From Pseudonocardia sp. MH-G8 (lineage in GTDB: Bacteria > Actinomycetota > Actinomycetes > Mycobacteriales > Pseudonocardiaceae), in NCBI RefSeq assembly GCF_002262885.1, contig NZ_NKYF01000034.1:1-64000 (forward strand): a stretch of DNA of 64,000 bases, read 5' to 3'. Made by a program: the position numbers and the translations under genes. Shown piece by piece: positions 16,188-26,778 of this stretch (its first letter is position 1; each line of letters opens with the position of its first letter). The notes beneath the pieces were generated by a model. That model was given only the letters and a program-made list of their open reading frames with translations, was not told the DNA's origin and searched no databases.

Positions 16188-16353
16188 CCTGGGCGAGCGA
16201 CGGGACCCGGGCGAGCGCCGGCGCGCTGACCCGCTATCGGTTGCTCGCCGTCGCCGCGCTCGGTGTGGTGGCCGTGCTCGTCGGGCTGCTCCTGTTCGGC
16301 AACCTCAACCGCAACCTCGTGTACTACCTCACCCCCGACGAGGCGGTCGCCCG
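16184..16353 (+). pseudogene. ccmE: ccmE N-terminal fragment
   Basis: About 55 residues of the haem chaperone CcmE remain: signal anchor TRYRLLAVAALGVVAVLVGL and FGNLNRNLVYYLTPDEAVA. The haem-binding C-terminal half is gone; at about 16350 the sequence changes to cytochrome oxidase subunit II. The intact homologue is at 50990-51424. Confidence 0.85.
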
Positions 16354-17060
16354 GCCGTGTTCACCGGCGTCTACGCGGTCGGGCTGCGGGAGATGCGGGC
16401 CCTCGCCGAACCACCACGCCCTCCGGAGCTCACGATCGAGGTCGTGAGCCACATGTGGTGGTGGGAGGCACGCTACCCCGACACCGGTTTCGAGACCGCG
16501 AACGAGATCCACGTCCCCGTCGGCGAGCCGGTCTCGCTGCGGCTGTGGACCGCCGACGTGATCCACAGCTTCTGGGTGCCGAGGCTCGCGCCCAACCTCC
16601 TGCCTGACCGCGTCAACGAGATGTGCCTGCTCGCCGACGAGACCGGCACATTTCGCGGGCAATGCGCGGAGTCCTGCGGGATCCAGCACGCCAACATGGC
16701 CTTCCGCATCGTCGCCGAGCCGCGCGAGCAGTTCGAGGCGTGGCTGGCGCAGCAGAGCCGACCGGCCAGGAGCCCGCGTCCGAGCTCGCCGCCCGAGGCC
16801 GCAGCGTCCTTGAGACCACCGCCTGCGCCAGCTGCCACACCGTCGTCGGGACCAGCGCCTCGGGTGACGTGGGACCGGACCTGACCCACGTCGCGAGCCG
16901 GGACCGGATCGCCGCAGAGACGATCCCCAACGACATCGGTCACATGGCCGACTGGATCAGCAACTCGCAGACGGTCAAACCCGGCAACCTCATGCCGCCG
17001 CAGCCGCTGTCCCCCCAGGACCTCCGCGCCGTCGTCACGTACCTGCAGGGGCTGGAATGA
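16354..17060 (+). pseudogene. coxB-type oxidase subunit II fused to cytochrome c, truncated and frameshifted
   Basis: The first frame shows a Cu-A domain: IEVVSHMWWWEARYP, ADVIHSFWVPRL and the ligand loop CAESCGIQHANM. N-terminal membrane helices are missing because of the join with ccmE. After about 16755 the frame shifts, and the continuation contains a haem-binding CASCH, then NLMPPQPLSPQDLRAVVTYL, i.e. a fused cytochrome c domain as in caa3 oxidases. One frameshift plus N-terminal loss make it a pseudogene. It tells that the source genome had a caa3-type oxidase, the natural client of the ccm and CtaG systems here. Confidence 0.85.
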
Positions 17061-17258
17061 GCCGCCCGTAGCGCAGCCGTCGTCAGTGTGCAGGAACGGC
17101 TCGGGCCTGAGGAGGCCGCTGGCCCTCGTCTCGAGGATCGGGAGGGAAGAGCCCGGCCTGCGCGGCCCGAGTCACGGACGGCCGGCGCCCTCTTGTCCGA
17201 GCCTGAGCCAACGCCGCGGCTGAACGCCGTTGGTACTCCATGCAACCTGCGTTACGCG

Positions 17259-17308
17259 CATCTACGTAGTGATAACGTAGGTTACCTACTGCCTGACTGC
17301 GTAGATGC
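17259..17308. promoter_or_regulatory. Inverted repeat cluster upstream of the Lgt-like fusion gene
   Basis: GCATCTACG at 17259 and CGTAGATGC at 17300 form a 9-base inverted repeat 32 bases apart. Inside lies CTACGTAG (17262-17269) followed by CGTAG at 17275, the same CTACGTA-N8-GTAG layout as at 11821. It is the probable operator for the gene starting at 17356. The rest of 17061-17355 holds no gene. Confidence 0.45.
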
Positions 17309-17355
17309 TGCCTGTGCTGCCGTTGGCGATGACGCGGGCGATGAAGGAGTGAGAG

Positions 17356-18714
17356 ATGGGGCGTGCAGAGCGGCGTCTGGCGGAGCGCCAGCAGCGGCGG
17401 CGTACCCGGAGCACCGCCGCTCCCGCGCGGCCCCCGGCCGCCGTCCGGCCCTCGGATCACGAGGCCGGCCACGCCGTGCGGGCGGAACTCGACCGGCAGA
17501 AGGTGACGCGAACAACCGGCGGCGCTTCCGGCCCGACTGCCCGCGACGCCGCAGGCATGCCCTCCTCAGCTACGACCCCACCGCGGGTCCGCGCCGCGAA
17601 ACGACCCGCTGTCGTCACCACCGCTGCGTCGCTGCACGCAACGTCCGTCAGCTGCAGTGCCATCGAGGGCGCCGCGCCGCAGGCGCTTGGGTTGACCTAC
17701 ACCTTCGAGGCCGCCGAAGACGGAGAGGCGTACCCGCTGACAATCCGGTTCGACGGGCGCCGCACCGGGGTCAGGGGCAAACCGGGTCCGCAGGACGCCT
17801 TCACTGCCGTCGAGACCATCGAACGGATCGAGCCGGGCGGCGGACACGTCACGCTCACGAAGCGCATCGACGGCATCTCGCCGGGAGACTGGGAGGTGAC
17901 CGCCACCCCGGTTCCCGACGCTGCGATCCGGATGGGCACGGCGTCACGCCCGATCCCGTCCCGAGCATCCACCTCCGGCGCCACCGGATTCGCGCCCCTC
18001 GTCCGGGTCCGCGCGCCCGGGGTCCGCATCGGGGCATGGCCTGGCCTGGTGGGATCGGGGGCCGCGGTCGCGCTGGCCGTGCAGGCCCTGCTCGCAGCCC
18101 GCATCCCGATGCCGGTCACCCCGGTCCTGCTGCTGTCGCTGCTCGCGTGCCTGATCGGGCTCGTCGGCGCCAAGGTGTACTACTTGGTGGAGCATCCGCG
18201 GCAGCGGCGGCGGGGCCTGATGAGGATGGCCTCGGGAATGTGCATCCAAGGCTTCATCCTCGCCGCCATCGCCGCCCTCGTCATCGGCGCCCTGCTCGCG
18301 GGGCTACCGGTCGGCCCGCTGCTGGACGTCACGGCACCGGGGCTGCTGTTCGGGATGGCGATCGGGCGTGTCGGTTGCTTCTTCGGGGGCTGCTGCGCCG
18401 GACGTCCGACGGGTAGGCGGTGGGGCCTGTGGTCCTCCGACCGCCGGCTGGGCGCGCGGCGGGTTCCCACGCAGTTGTTCGAGTCCACGCTGGCACTGCT
18501 CGTCGGCCTGGCAGCGCTGACGATCGTCTCGACGGGGTCGCCGCAGCCCGCCGGGGTCGTGTTCGTCGCCGCGCTCGCCGCCTACATCCTCGGCCGTCAG
18601 CTGCTGTTCCCGCTGCGCGATCTCCCCCGCCACACGAGCCACGGCCGAGTCCTGACGGCCGCAACCGCCGGGCTGGTGCTGATCGCCGCGCTCGCCGTCA
18701 CATCACTCGGCTGA
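17356..18714 (+). CDS. Lgt-like membrane protein with N-terminal extracytoplasmic-like domain (copy 2)
   Basis: A 452-residue protein with a good ribosome site (GAAGGAG). Residues 1-75 are basic and low in complexity (RAERRLAERQQRRR). Residues about 95-195 look like a beta-sandwich (LGLTYTFEAAEDGEAYPLTI, WEVTATPVP). The last 240 residues are an Lgt-fold membrane domain containing AKVYYLVEH, AIGRVGCFFGGCCAGRPTG and RVPTQLFES. The Lgt signature Asn is again Cys and the region has three extra cysteines (CFFGGCC), so it may do thiol chemistry rather than lipoprotein lipidation. No such fusion is known to me by name. Confidence 0.7.
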   Translation: MGRAERRLAERQQRRRTRSTAAPARPPAAVRPSDHEAGHAVRAELDRQKVTRTTGGASGPTARDAAGMPSSATTPPRVRAAKRPAVVTTAASLHATSVSCSAIEGAAPQALGLTYTFEAAEDGEAYPLTIRFDGRRTGVRGKPGPQDAFTAVETIERIEPGGGHVTLTKRIDGISPGDWEVTATPVPDAAIRMGTASRPIPSRASTSGATGFAPLVRVRAPGVRIGAWPGLVGSGAAVALAVQALLAARIPMPVTPVLLLSLLACLIGLVGAKVYYLVEHPRQRRRGLMRMASGMCIQGFILAAIAALVIGALLAGLPVGPLLDVTAPGLLFGMAIGRVGCFFGGCCAGRPTGRRWGLWSSDRRLGARRVPTQLFESTLALLVGLAALTIVSTGSPQPAGVVFVAALAAYILGRQLLFPLRDLPRHTSHGRVLTAATAGLVLIAALAVTSLG

Positions 18715-18735
18715 CCGGTTCGAAGCGGCCGCCGA

Positions 18736-18763
18736 CCCCACCCCACCCGGGGTGGGGTATAGT
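18736..18763. promoter_or_regulatory. csoR promoter and operator
   Basis: The inverted repeat ACCCCACC...GGTGGGGT overlaps a -10 box TATAGT at 18758-18763. The GTG start follows within eight bases, which suggests a leaderless transcript. GC-rich palindromes overlapping the promoter are usual for copper-responsive CsoR. Confidence 0.65.
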
Positions 18764-18770
18764 GACGGTT

Positions 18771-19095
18771 GTGGATGAGCAGCAGCGCGCCGTGGTCAAT
18801 CGGCTGAAGACCGCCCGCGGCCACATCAGCGGCATCGTCGCGATCGTTGAAGAGGACGCGTACTGCCCGGATGTGATGAAGCAACTCGCGGCGGTACAGG
18901 GGCTGCTGGAGGGAGCGAGTCGGCTGATGCTGCGCCGACACCTGGAGACGTGTGTCGCGAAGGCGATGCAGGAGGGGCGGACCGCCGAGATCGTCGACGA
19001 GCTGATGGAGACGTTGAAGTTCGACAAGCAGGTGTTCCGGCCGGCGCCGTCCGCCGGTCCGGACGCCGTCGAGCCCGAGTATGGAGGGGCCCGTC

Positions 19096-19103
<8 letters not shown>
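18771..19103 (+). CDS. csoR: CsoR copper-sensing repressor
   Basis: A 110-residue DUF156 protein with NRLKTARGHISGIVAIVEED and the complete Cu(I) ligand set: Cys in DAYCPDV, then HLETC with His four residues before Cys. This contrasts with the CstR-like protein at 399, which lacks the His. It should repress the copA operon and release DNA on binding Cu(I). GTG 18771 is used; GTG 18762 in frame is possible. Its end overlaps the copA start by eight bases. Confidence 0.9.
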
Positions 19104-21612
<2,509 letters not shown>

Positions 21613-21613
21613 G

Positions 21614-22294
21614 ATGCCCGTACTCCCCGAGGAGATCACGGCACGTTCGTTGCGCCGGCGCTGGCGCGGCTACGACCGCGGGCAGGTCGACGAGTTGCTG
21701 GACCGGATCGGCGTGGACTACGGCGGCGCCATCGAGCGCCTCGCTGTTGTAGCCGACGAGTGTGCCCAGGCCCGGGCGGAGCGAGAGGAGGCGGAACGGC
21801 GGCACGACGCGTTGAACGAAGCGGCCCGGCAGGCCGCCGAGCAGATCCGCGCCGACGCCGTCGCCGACGCCGCAGGGATCCGGCAGCGGGCTGAACGGGC
21901 GGCGGAGCAGATCATCGCCCAGGTTGAGGAGGCGGCCGCCACGTGCACACGCCAGGCGCAGGGCTTGCGGGCGGCCGCGCAGGCCGACGCGGACGCCGCC
22001 CGGCAGCGGCTGGAGGACGCCGACCGCCGCGCTCGCGAGCTCGAGGACGCCGCCCGCGACCGCTGGGACGCCGTGCGGGCGGAGACCGAGGCGCGCTTCG
22101 AGCGGCTGCAGGCGACCGAGCGGCGCGTCGCCGACCGGGTCCGGCAGGTCGAGTCGGCGCTGAACGGGCTCCGGTCCCAGGTGGCGTTGCTCGACCAGGT
22201 CCACCAGGCCGAGCAGGTCCTCGCGGCGGTGCGCGCCGACACCCATGTTACCGGGTGGGGCAGCGAGGAGCCGACCAATGGGCATCAGCGCTGA
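21614..22294 (+). CDS. DivIVA-like coiled-coil protein
   Basis: A 226-residue protein. The N-terminus ARSLRRRWRGYDRGQVDELL fits a DivIVA domain; the rest is almost entirely Ala/Arg/Glu-rich coiled coil (AEQIRADAVADAAGIRQRAE). DivIVA proteins bind curved membranes and recruit partners. Its start is one base after the copA stop and its end overlaps a methyltransferase, so it is cotranscribed with copper export. Its job there is unknown; a scaffold for the pump is one possibility. Confidence 0.75.
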   Translation: MPVLPEEITARSLRRRWRGYDRGQVDELLDRIGVDYGGAIERLAVVADECAQARAEREEAERRHDALNEAARQAAEQIRADAVADAAGIRQRAERAAEQIIAQVEEAAATCTRQAQGLRAAAQADADAARQRLEDADRRARELEDAARDRWDAVRAETEARFERLQATERRVADRVRQVESALNGLRSQVALLDQVHQAEQVLAAVRADTHVTGWGSEEPTNGHQR

Positions 22295-22910
22295 GCAGCG
22301 CCGCCGCTGGCGGCGCTACTGGGATCGGCAGACCCACGGCTACGACCGGCAGATGCGGCTGATGGACCGGGTGCTGTTCAAGGACACCCGCCGCTGGGTG
22401 TGCCGCAGGGCATCCGGCCGGGTGCTGGAGGTCGCCGTCGGCAGCGGCCTGAACCTCGAGCACTACCCGGTCCAGGTGACGTTCACCGGGATCGATCTCA
22501 GTCCGGCGATGCTCGAGCTCGCCCGCCGGCGCGCCGCCGAGCTCGGCTGGGGCGTGAACCTGCGGGTCGGCGACGCCGAGGCTCTGGAGTTCGACGACGC
22601 CAGCTTCGACACCGTGGTGTGCACGTTCTCGCTGTGCGCGATCCCGGACCACCGTTGGGCGGTCGCCGAGATGGTGCGGGTGCTGCGCCCGGGCGGGCAG
22701 CTGCTGCTGGCCGACCACGTCGCCAGCACCCACGCCGTCGTCCGGGCCGGGCAGCGGCTCGCCGAGCTGGTCAGTATCCCCTTGGGCGGGGAGCACTTCC
22801 GCCGTCGCCCGATCGAGATGGTCACCGCCACTGGGCTGCGCATCGAGGACCACGATCGATTCGGGCTCGGCATCGTCGAACGCCTCACCGCCCGCAAGCC
22901 GACGAGCTAA
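22278..22910 (+). CDS. Class I SAM methyltransferase (UbiE/PmtA-like)
   Basis: A 210-residue enzyme with the SAM-binding motif VLEVAVGSGLNLEHY, acidic FTGIDLSPAML, NLRVGDAEAL and the post-motif VLRPGGQLLLADHV. The N-terminal WDRQTHGYDRQM resembles phosphatidylethanolamine N-methyltransferase and ubiquinone-type enzymes. AGGAG precedes the ATG, which overlaps the DivIVA-like gene. It is last in the csoR-copA operon. Lipid methylation is the likeliest activity but the substrate is not proven by sequence. Confidence 0.8.
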   Translation: MGISAEQRRRWRRYWDRQTHGYDRQMRLMDRVLFKDTRRWVCRRASGRVLEVAVGSGLNLEHYPVQVTFTGIDLSPAMLELARRRAAELGWGVNLRVGDAEALEFDDASFDTVVCTFSLCAIPDHRWAVAEMVRVLRPGGQLLLADHVASTHAVVRAGQRLAELVSIPLGGEHFRRRPIEMVTATGLRIEDHDRFGLGIVERLTARKPTS

Positions 22911-22915
22911 CACGA

Positions 22916-22942
22916 CGGCCTGCCGGGAACCCTGGCGGGCCG
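22916..22942 (+). terminator. Terminator of the csoR-copA operon
   Basis: CGGCCTGCC and GGCGGGCCG pair (one G-U) around a nine-base loop, six bases after the methyltransferase stop. There is no clear T tract, as is common in actinomycetes. Confidence 0.6.
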
Positions 22943-22956
22943 CGCCGCTGCCCGGG

Positions 22957-23136
22957 TCAGGTCGTCGAGACGCCTGGTATCGGCTTGTGGATCAGGTCCA
23001 GCACCGGACAGTGCTCGTCGACGGCGGCATGCAGGCGCTGGTAGGTCTCGGCAGGTTTCGGACCGGTGAGCCGGATGTGCACCCGGATCTCGCCGAGGCC
23101 AGGACGGGCCGAGTCGTGGAACCCGAAGAAGTCACA
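22957..23136 (-). pseudogene. OsmC-family C-terminal remnant
   Basis: About 58 codons on the minus strand read DFFGFHDSARPGLGEIRVHI, then LTGPKPAETYQRL and HCPVLDLIHKPIPGV before a stop. This is the C-terminal part of an OsmC/Ohr-like peroxiredoxin, including the second conserved Cys region (CPVLD). No N-terminal half is present upstream, so it is a fragment. Confidence 0.65.
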
Positions 23137-23186
23137 ATCCTACAGACGCCCTCGACACCGATGTACACGTCGTCTAGACAAACAGG

Positions 23187-23561
23187 TCACCGCGGCAGCT
23201 CAGGGCAATCGACGGGGGCGCCTGGCCCGGGGCGCGCGCCGGACGAGGGTGAAACGTCAGGGGCGGCGATGAGGCGCAGGTGAGCTGGAGGTTGTGCCGC
23301 GTTCGTCTCCGGGTAGCGGATTTGGTGTTGTCGGCGTTCCGGCCCGTCGCCGCGGTCGCTTCCCCAGCGGCTACCGGGCGAGGGGCGCGATGCTGTGCGG
23401 ATGGCGGACAAGAGCCGGATCACCGGCTCCAGGTTCTCGATCTCGGCCCGGCATTGTGGGCAGCCGGCGACGTGGAGGGTGAAGCTGGCTGCCTCGGCAG
23501 CTTCCACCCCGTCGAGCAGGTACGCCCCGATGTCGATACGGTGCCGGCAGTTACGGCTCAT
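23187..23561 (-). CDS. Zinc-finger anti-sigma-like protein, possibly truncated
   Basis: About 124 residues. The N-terminal 60 residues (CRHRIDIGAYLLDGVEAAEA, HVAGCPQCRAEIE) form the H-x3-C-x2-C zinc finger of anti-sigma factors. The usual transmembrane segment does not follow; the tail is Pro/Arg-rich and may be out of its natural frame. The ATG overlaps the end of an Lgt-like gene. No partner sigma factor gene lies nearby. Confidence 0.5.
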   Translation of the reverse strand: MSRNCRHRIDIGAYLLDGVEAAEAASFTLHVAGCPQCRAEIENLEPVIRLLSAIRTASRPSPGSRWGSDRGDGPERRQHQIRYPETNAAQPPAHLRLIAAPDVSPSSGARPGPGAPVDCPELPR

Positions 23562-24334
23562 GAACCACCTCGGTTGCAGGTGCCGCCTCCGGCGGTGCAA
23601 TGGCGCGCGACCGACGCTGCCGGGCGAGGGTCGCGATGCCGATGATCACGATCAGGGCCGACCACAGTTGCGGCTGGGTCAGGCCGAGCAGGGCCGGCTC
23701 GTTGATCCGCAGGAACTCCACGAGGAACCGGGCCGCGCCGGACAGGATCAGGTACAGCCCGAACAAGGCCGGCGCGGCGACGCGCGGGCCGACCCAGGCC
23801 AGCAGTCCGGCGATGGCGAACGCGGCCAGCGCCTCGTACACGGGGGTCGGGTGCACCGGCACCATGGTCGCCACTGATCCGTGCGGGAAGGCCGTGGCCC
23901 AGAGCAGATCGGTCGGGCAGCCGTAGGTCCCGTCGCCGGCGAGCAGGCAGCCAAGCCGTCCGATCCCGTAGGCCAGCGACAACGGAACCGCGATCAGCCC
24001 GCTGACCAGGCTCAACGGCAGCTGGTTGCGTTGGATGACCACGAGCACGGCCGCTGTTCCGGCGATCAGCCCCCCGTACCAGGTGAATCCCATCGGATCG
24101 AAGTCGTGCCAGGTCAGGGTCGGGGCGTGCTCGGCCAGGTAGTAGAGCTTGGGCCCGAGGAACCGCCATAACGTGCCGTGCAGCACCGCCGACCAGGTGG
24201 GCGACCTCGCCGGGCAGTCCGTGGCGGCGGAAGGCGCGCGCCGGGACCAATCCCGCAACGATCGCGGCAAGAGCGTTGCTCACGCCGTATGCCTGGATCG
24301 GGAACCCGAACACGGTGAACAGGACCGGATACAC
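23551..24334 (-). pseudogene. Lgt-like membrane protein, frameshifted (copy 3)
   Basis: Starts at GTG with GAGGAG upstream (VYPVLFTVFGFPIQAYGV) and then changes frame near 24190, continuing as LGPKLYYLAEH, GFTWYGGL, GIGRLGCLLAGDGTYG and PVHPTPVYE. It is close to the copy at 7621 and has the same Cys in place of the Lgt signature Asn and Tyr in place of the HGG His. A single indel could be a sequencing error; otherwise it is inactivated. Confidence 0.75.
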
Positions 24335-24406
24335 GGACCAACTCCTCGATGGAGGGCCTGCACGGCGGGCGGCCACGCCGTGGCGTGACACCCATCGTCG
24401 AAGCGA

Positions 24407-24432
24407 CTACTGTCTCTGTACGTAGATAGTAG
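24407..24432. promoter_or_regulatory. BlaI-type operator (26-base palindrome)
   Basis: CTACTGTCT on the left and AGATAGTAG on the right are arms around a GTAC-centred core; the site is the same length and layout as that at 26779-26804. It lies between the Lgt-like gene (minus) and two small membrane protein genes (plus), so one site can control both directions. Confidence 0.7.
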
Positions 24433-24477
24433 ATGATGGGAACGGCCCAGTCGAAAGCTGCACACGAGGAGAGACGT

Positions 24478-24681
24478 ATGGAATCGCTGCTCTACGGAGT
24501 GGCCATCCTCGCCTGCCCGGTCGGGATGGGGCTGATGATGTGGATGATGATGCGCGGCAACCGCAACGGCGGGGGCAGCAGCGGGAAGGGCGGCGGGTCT
24601 GAGCAGGTTGCGCAGCTGCGCGCCGAGATCGAGCAGCTGAAGGTCGACCGCGCAACACAGCGCACACCCAAGGGGCTGTGA
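24478..24681 (+). CDS. Small membrane protein, 67 residues
   Basis: ATG after a strong GAGGAGAG site. One Met-rich hydrophobic helix (LACPVGMGLMMWMMMRGN), a Gly/Ser linker, then a short amphipathic coiled coil (VAQLRAEIEQLKVD). No named family. The operator just upstream and overlap with the next small gene suggest a regulated pair; the Met/Cys-containing helix could bind a metal or thiol. Confidence 0.65.
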   Translation: MESLLYGVAILACPVGMGLMMWMMMRGNRNGGGSSGKGGGSEQVAQLRAEIEQLKVDRATQRTPKGL

Positions 24682-24911
24682 TGTCGACCTGGATCGCCCT
24701 CGCGGTCGCTGTCGCTGCCATCACCGCGACCTACTTCTTCTGCGTGCGGCCCGGGCTTCGCGGCGAGTGCGGGATGAGCAAGAGCTCGAGCAGCGACCCC
24801 GAGACCGAGCGGCAGCTCGCCGAGCTGCGGGAAGAACTTCGCGTGCTGCGTGCCCAGGACTCTCTCGACAGCGGGCGCGTCCCGCGACGCCATCCCTCCG
24901 CCGACGCCTGA
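24681..24911 (+). CDS. Small membrane protein, 76 residues
   Basis: Starts at ATG within the stop of the preceding gene (TGATG). One hydrophobic helix (TWIALAVAVAAITATYFF) with two nearby cysteines (FCVRPGLRGECGM), then a coiled coil (TERQLAELREELRVLRAQ). The helix-plus-coil layout mirrors its partner, so the two may pair. Function unknown. Confidence 0.6.
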   Translation: MSTWIALAVAVAAITATYFFCVRPGLRGECGMSKSSSSDPETERQLAELREELRVLRAQDSLDSGRVPRRHPSADA

Positions 24912-24937
24912 CTCGCCGTCCTCAGCGACGGCTGCGC

Positions 24938-24975
24938 AGGCCCGGATGGCCGGCCCCTCACGGCCATCCGGGCCT
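24938..24975 (+). terminator. Strong hairpin terminator
   Basis: A perfect 15-base stem, AGGCCCGGATGGCCG with CGGCCATCCGGGCCT, and an eight-base loop follow the small-gene pair by 26 bases. Confidence 0.8.
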
Positions 24976-25129
24976 AGGTATGGCATGTGTCGACGCCGCG
25001 TTCCTCGGGGCAGGAGATGACGATCGGTGGGAAGCCAGGCACGAGGCCAACGACGGAGCCGCAGATAGCCGGGGTGCGGCACGACGGCTGGGCGCCGGGT
25101 GCGTGCGATGAGGGATTGTGCAGCTGACC

Positions 25130-25390
25130 GCGGCGAAGGCTGCGTTCGGGGCGCTGCAGCGCTGCGTCAGGGTCGGTGACGGGCGGGAAGTGGACGTCGA
25201 GCTCGGTCAGCAGGTTCAGCGGCGCGGCCGGTCCTGCACGTTTGATCCCGGCCACCGGAGTCGCGTCTCGTTCGGCTGCCCAACATCGGGCATCTCCTCA
25301 CGGCTCGGCCGCACAGTACGCCCACATGTTGAGCAGCGCGCTGCGCGCGGACAGCGCGGTCGTAAGGTCAACCTGGCCCAGGCACTCGTT
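25130..25390 (-). pseudogene. TlpA-like thioredoxin remnant
   Basis: Scattered minus-strand segments in different frames match the TlpA proteins of this window: ALSARSALLNMWAYC corresponds to their AGRPALLNLWASWC (with the active site destroyed), and LLTELDVHFPPVTDPDAALQR corresponds to LADGDVRFPSVTDPDGALQR. No continuous frame exists. It lies just downstream of the blaI-blaR1 pair, which was therefore probably once joined to a tlpA gene. Confidence 0.65.
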
Positions 25391-25399
25391 CCCCACCGG

Positions 25400-26350
25400 T
25401 CACGGCGAGATCAGTGCTTCGCACAGCCAGGACAGAGCGAGCACGAGAACCGGCGCGGTCAGCAGCGCGGTCACAGCGAGGCGGAGGCGAAGCCGGTCGG
25501 CGCGCTGATGCTCGGCTGTCGGGGGGAACAACAGTCGCTCGGCCCGGTCGGCGACGGCGGTCGCGGCGGCGGCGAGGGCACCATCGGGCCGGGCGGGTCC
25601 GGCGGCGAGCGCGAGCAGCGCTCCGACCAGGGTTCGACTGCCATGTGCACTGGCCGCGGCGTCGTCGGCGGACATCTCGACAAGCCGGCTCAGCTCCCTG
25701 CTGCCTTCGGTGAACAGCCGGATCCACGGCATGGTTGTCGCGAGCGCCCGCGCGGCGGCGAGCAGCAGGTGGTGACGGCCGGCGAGATGCGCCCGCTCGT
25801 GGGCGAGCACGGCCTGCAGCTGCGCGCTGTCGAGCGCCGCCAAGGTCGGCCGGCTCAGCACGATGGTGTGCGGGCGTCCGGCCACGGCGTAGGCGAGCCG
25901 GTCCGGTACGTCGACCACGAGTGCACCCAGTGTCTCGTCCATCTGTCCGAGCAGTCGCGCCGCGTCGGCGTGCCGGTGTGTGTGTCGACGCGCCCGGCGC
26001 AGGATCCGGCCGAGGCGCACCACCAGCACGGCCAGGCCGATCGCGACGAGCACCGTGAGCGCGAGCAGGCCCACCTGGGCCGGCGCACCGTACGCGCCGG
26101 TGGCCGCGCCGCGCAGGGCTGCCACGCAGCCGGCCAGGACCTCCGCGAGGTCGCCGCCGGCCAGAATCAGCTCGGCACCGGCGAGCGTGATGGCGCCCAG
26201 CCATGCCGCGGGCAGACTGCCGATGGCGAGCACCCAGACTGCGATGGCCATCCGGGGGTCCGCCCCGCTACGCGTGGCGCCCCGCAGCGCGTCCGGGGTG
26301 AGGACGGCGACGACCAGGCTGTACGCCAGCAGACAGACGGCCAGGCTCAT
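25400..26350 (-). CDS. M56-family membrane metallopeptidase (BlaR1-like)
   Basis: A 316-residue protein with several N-terminal helices, the zinc motif VLAHERAHLAGRHH (HExxH) and a C-terminal helix. Full BlaR1 proteins have an extra penicillin-binding sensor domain; this is the short actinobacterial form without it. The partner BlaI is encoded immediately upstream with a four-base overlap. On a signal the peptidase is expected to cause cleavage of BlaI and derepress its targets. Given the operons nearby the signal may be redox, thiol or metal stress rather than beta-lactam. Confidence 0.85.
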   Translation of the reverse strand: MSLAVCLLAYSLVVAVLTPDALRGATRSGADPRMAIAVWVLAIGSLPAAWLGAITLAGAELILAGGDLAEVLAGCVAALRGAATGAYGAPAQVGLLALTVLVAIGLAVLVVRLGRILRRARRHTHRHADAARLLGQMDETLGALVVDVPDRLAYAVAGRPHTIVLSRPTLAALDSAQLQAVLAHERAHLAGRHHLLLAAARALATTMPWIRLFTEGSRELSRLVEMSADDAAASAHGSRTLVGALLALAAGPARPDGALAAAATAVADRAERLLFPPTAEHQRADRLRLRLAVTALLTAPVLVLALSWLCEALISP

Positions 26351-26715
26351 GCCGAGGTCTCCTCTGCGTTGCGGCCCAGCAGCTCCTGAAGTCGCCGCGA
26401 CTCCTCGGTGCTCATCTGCTCCACGAAGTGGCTCAGGATGGCCTCGGAGTCCCCGCCGCTGGTCAGCGCCTCGCGCATGACTGCGGCGCTGTACTCGGCG
26501 CGGGTCGCCGTCGGCCGATAGCGGTGCGCCTTGCCTTCGAGCTCCCGAGTGAGGCGGCCCTTGCGGTGCAGGTTGTGGATCGTGCTCAACACGGTCGTGT
26601 AGGCGATCTGCCGGCTCTGCCGCATCTGCTCGTACACCTCGCGCACGGTGGCGCCGCCGTCGGCCGCCCACAGATGCTGCATGACCGCGCCCTCGAGCTC
26701 ACCGAACCCGCGCAC
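26347..26715 (-). CDS. BlaI/MecI-family repressor
   Basis: A 122-residue winged-helix repressor. Typical segments are FGELEGAVMQHLWAADGGAT, IAYTTVLSTIHNLHRKGRL (recognition helix) and the dimerisation region SHFVEQMSTEE. GTG 26715 follows GGGAGG. It overlaps the M56 peptidase gene and sits beside a 26-base palindrome at 26779-26804, its probable binding site. The related palindromes elsewhere in the window make it the candidate master regulator. Confidence 0.9.
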   Translation of the reverse strand: MRGFGELEGAVMQHLWAADGGATVREVYEQMRQSRQIAYTTVLSTIHNLHRKGRLTRELEGKAHRYRPTATRAEYSAAVMREALTSGGDSEAILSHFVEQMSTEESRRLQELLGRNAEETSA

Positions 26716-26778
26716 CCTAACCTCCCATGTCCATCGACACCAGCTTAACCAACCTGCGGACCGAGCCGACACCCGTAC

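Noticed and set aside
17356..17580. Separate small gene before the Lgt-like domain
   Set aside because: No stop or second ribosome site separates it from the following frame, so I kept one fused gene and noted the doubt.
22911..22960. Attachment site near the OsmC remnant
   Set aside because: The inverted repeat there is explained by a terminator; no tRNA end or direct repeat was found.
25400..26715. A beta-lactam resistance locus
   Set aside because: BlaI and an M56 protease are present but the protease lacks the penicillin-binding sensor domain and no beta-lactamase or PBP gene is nearby.
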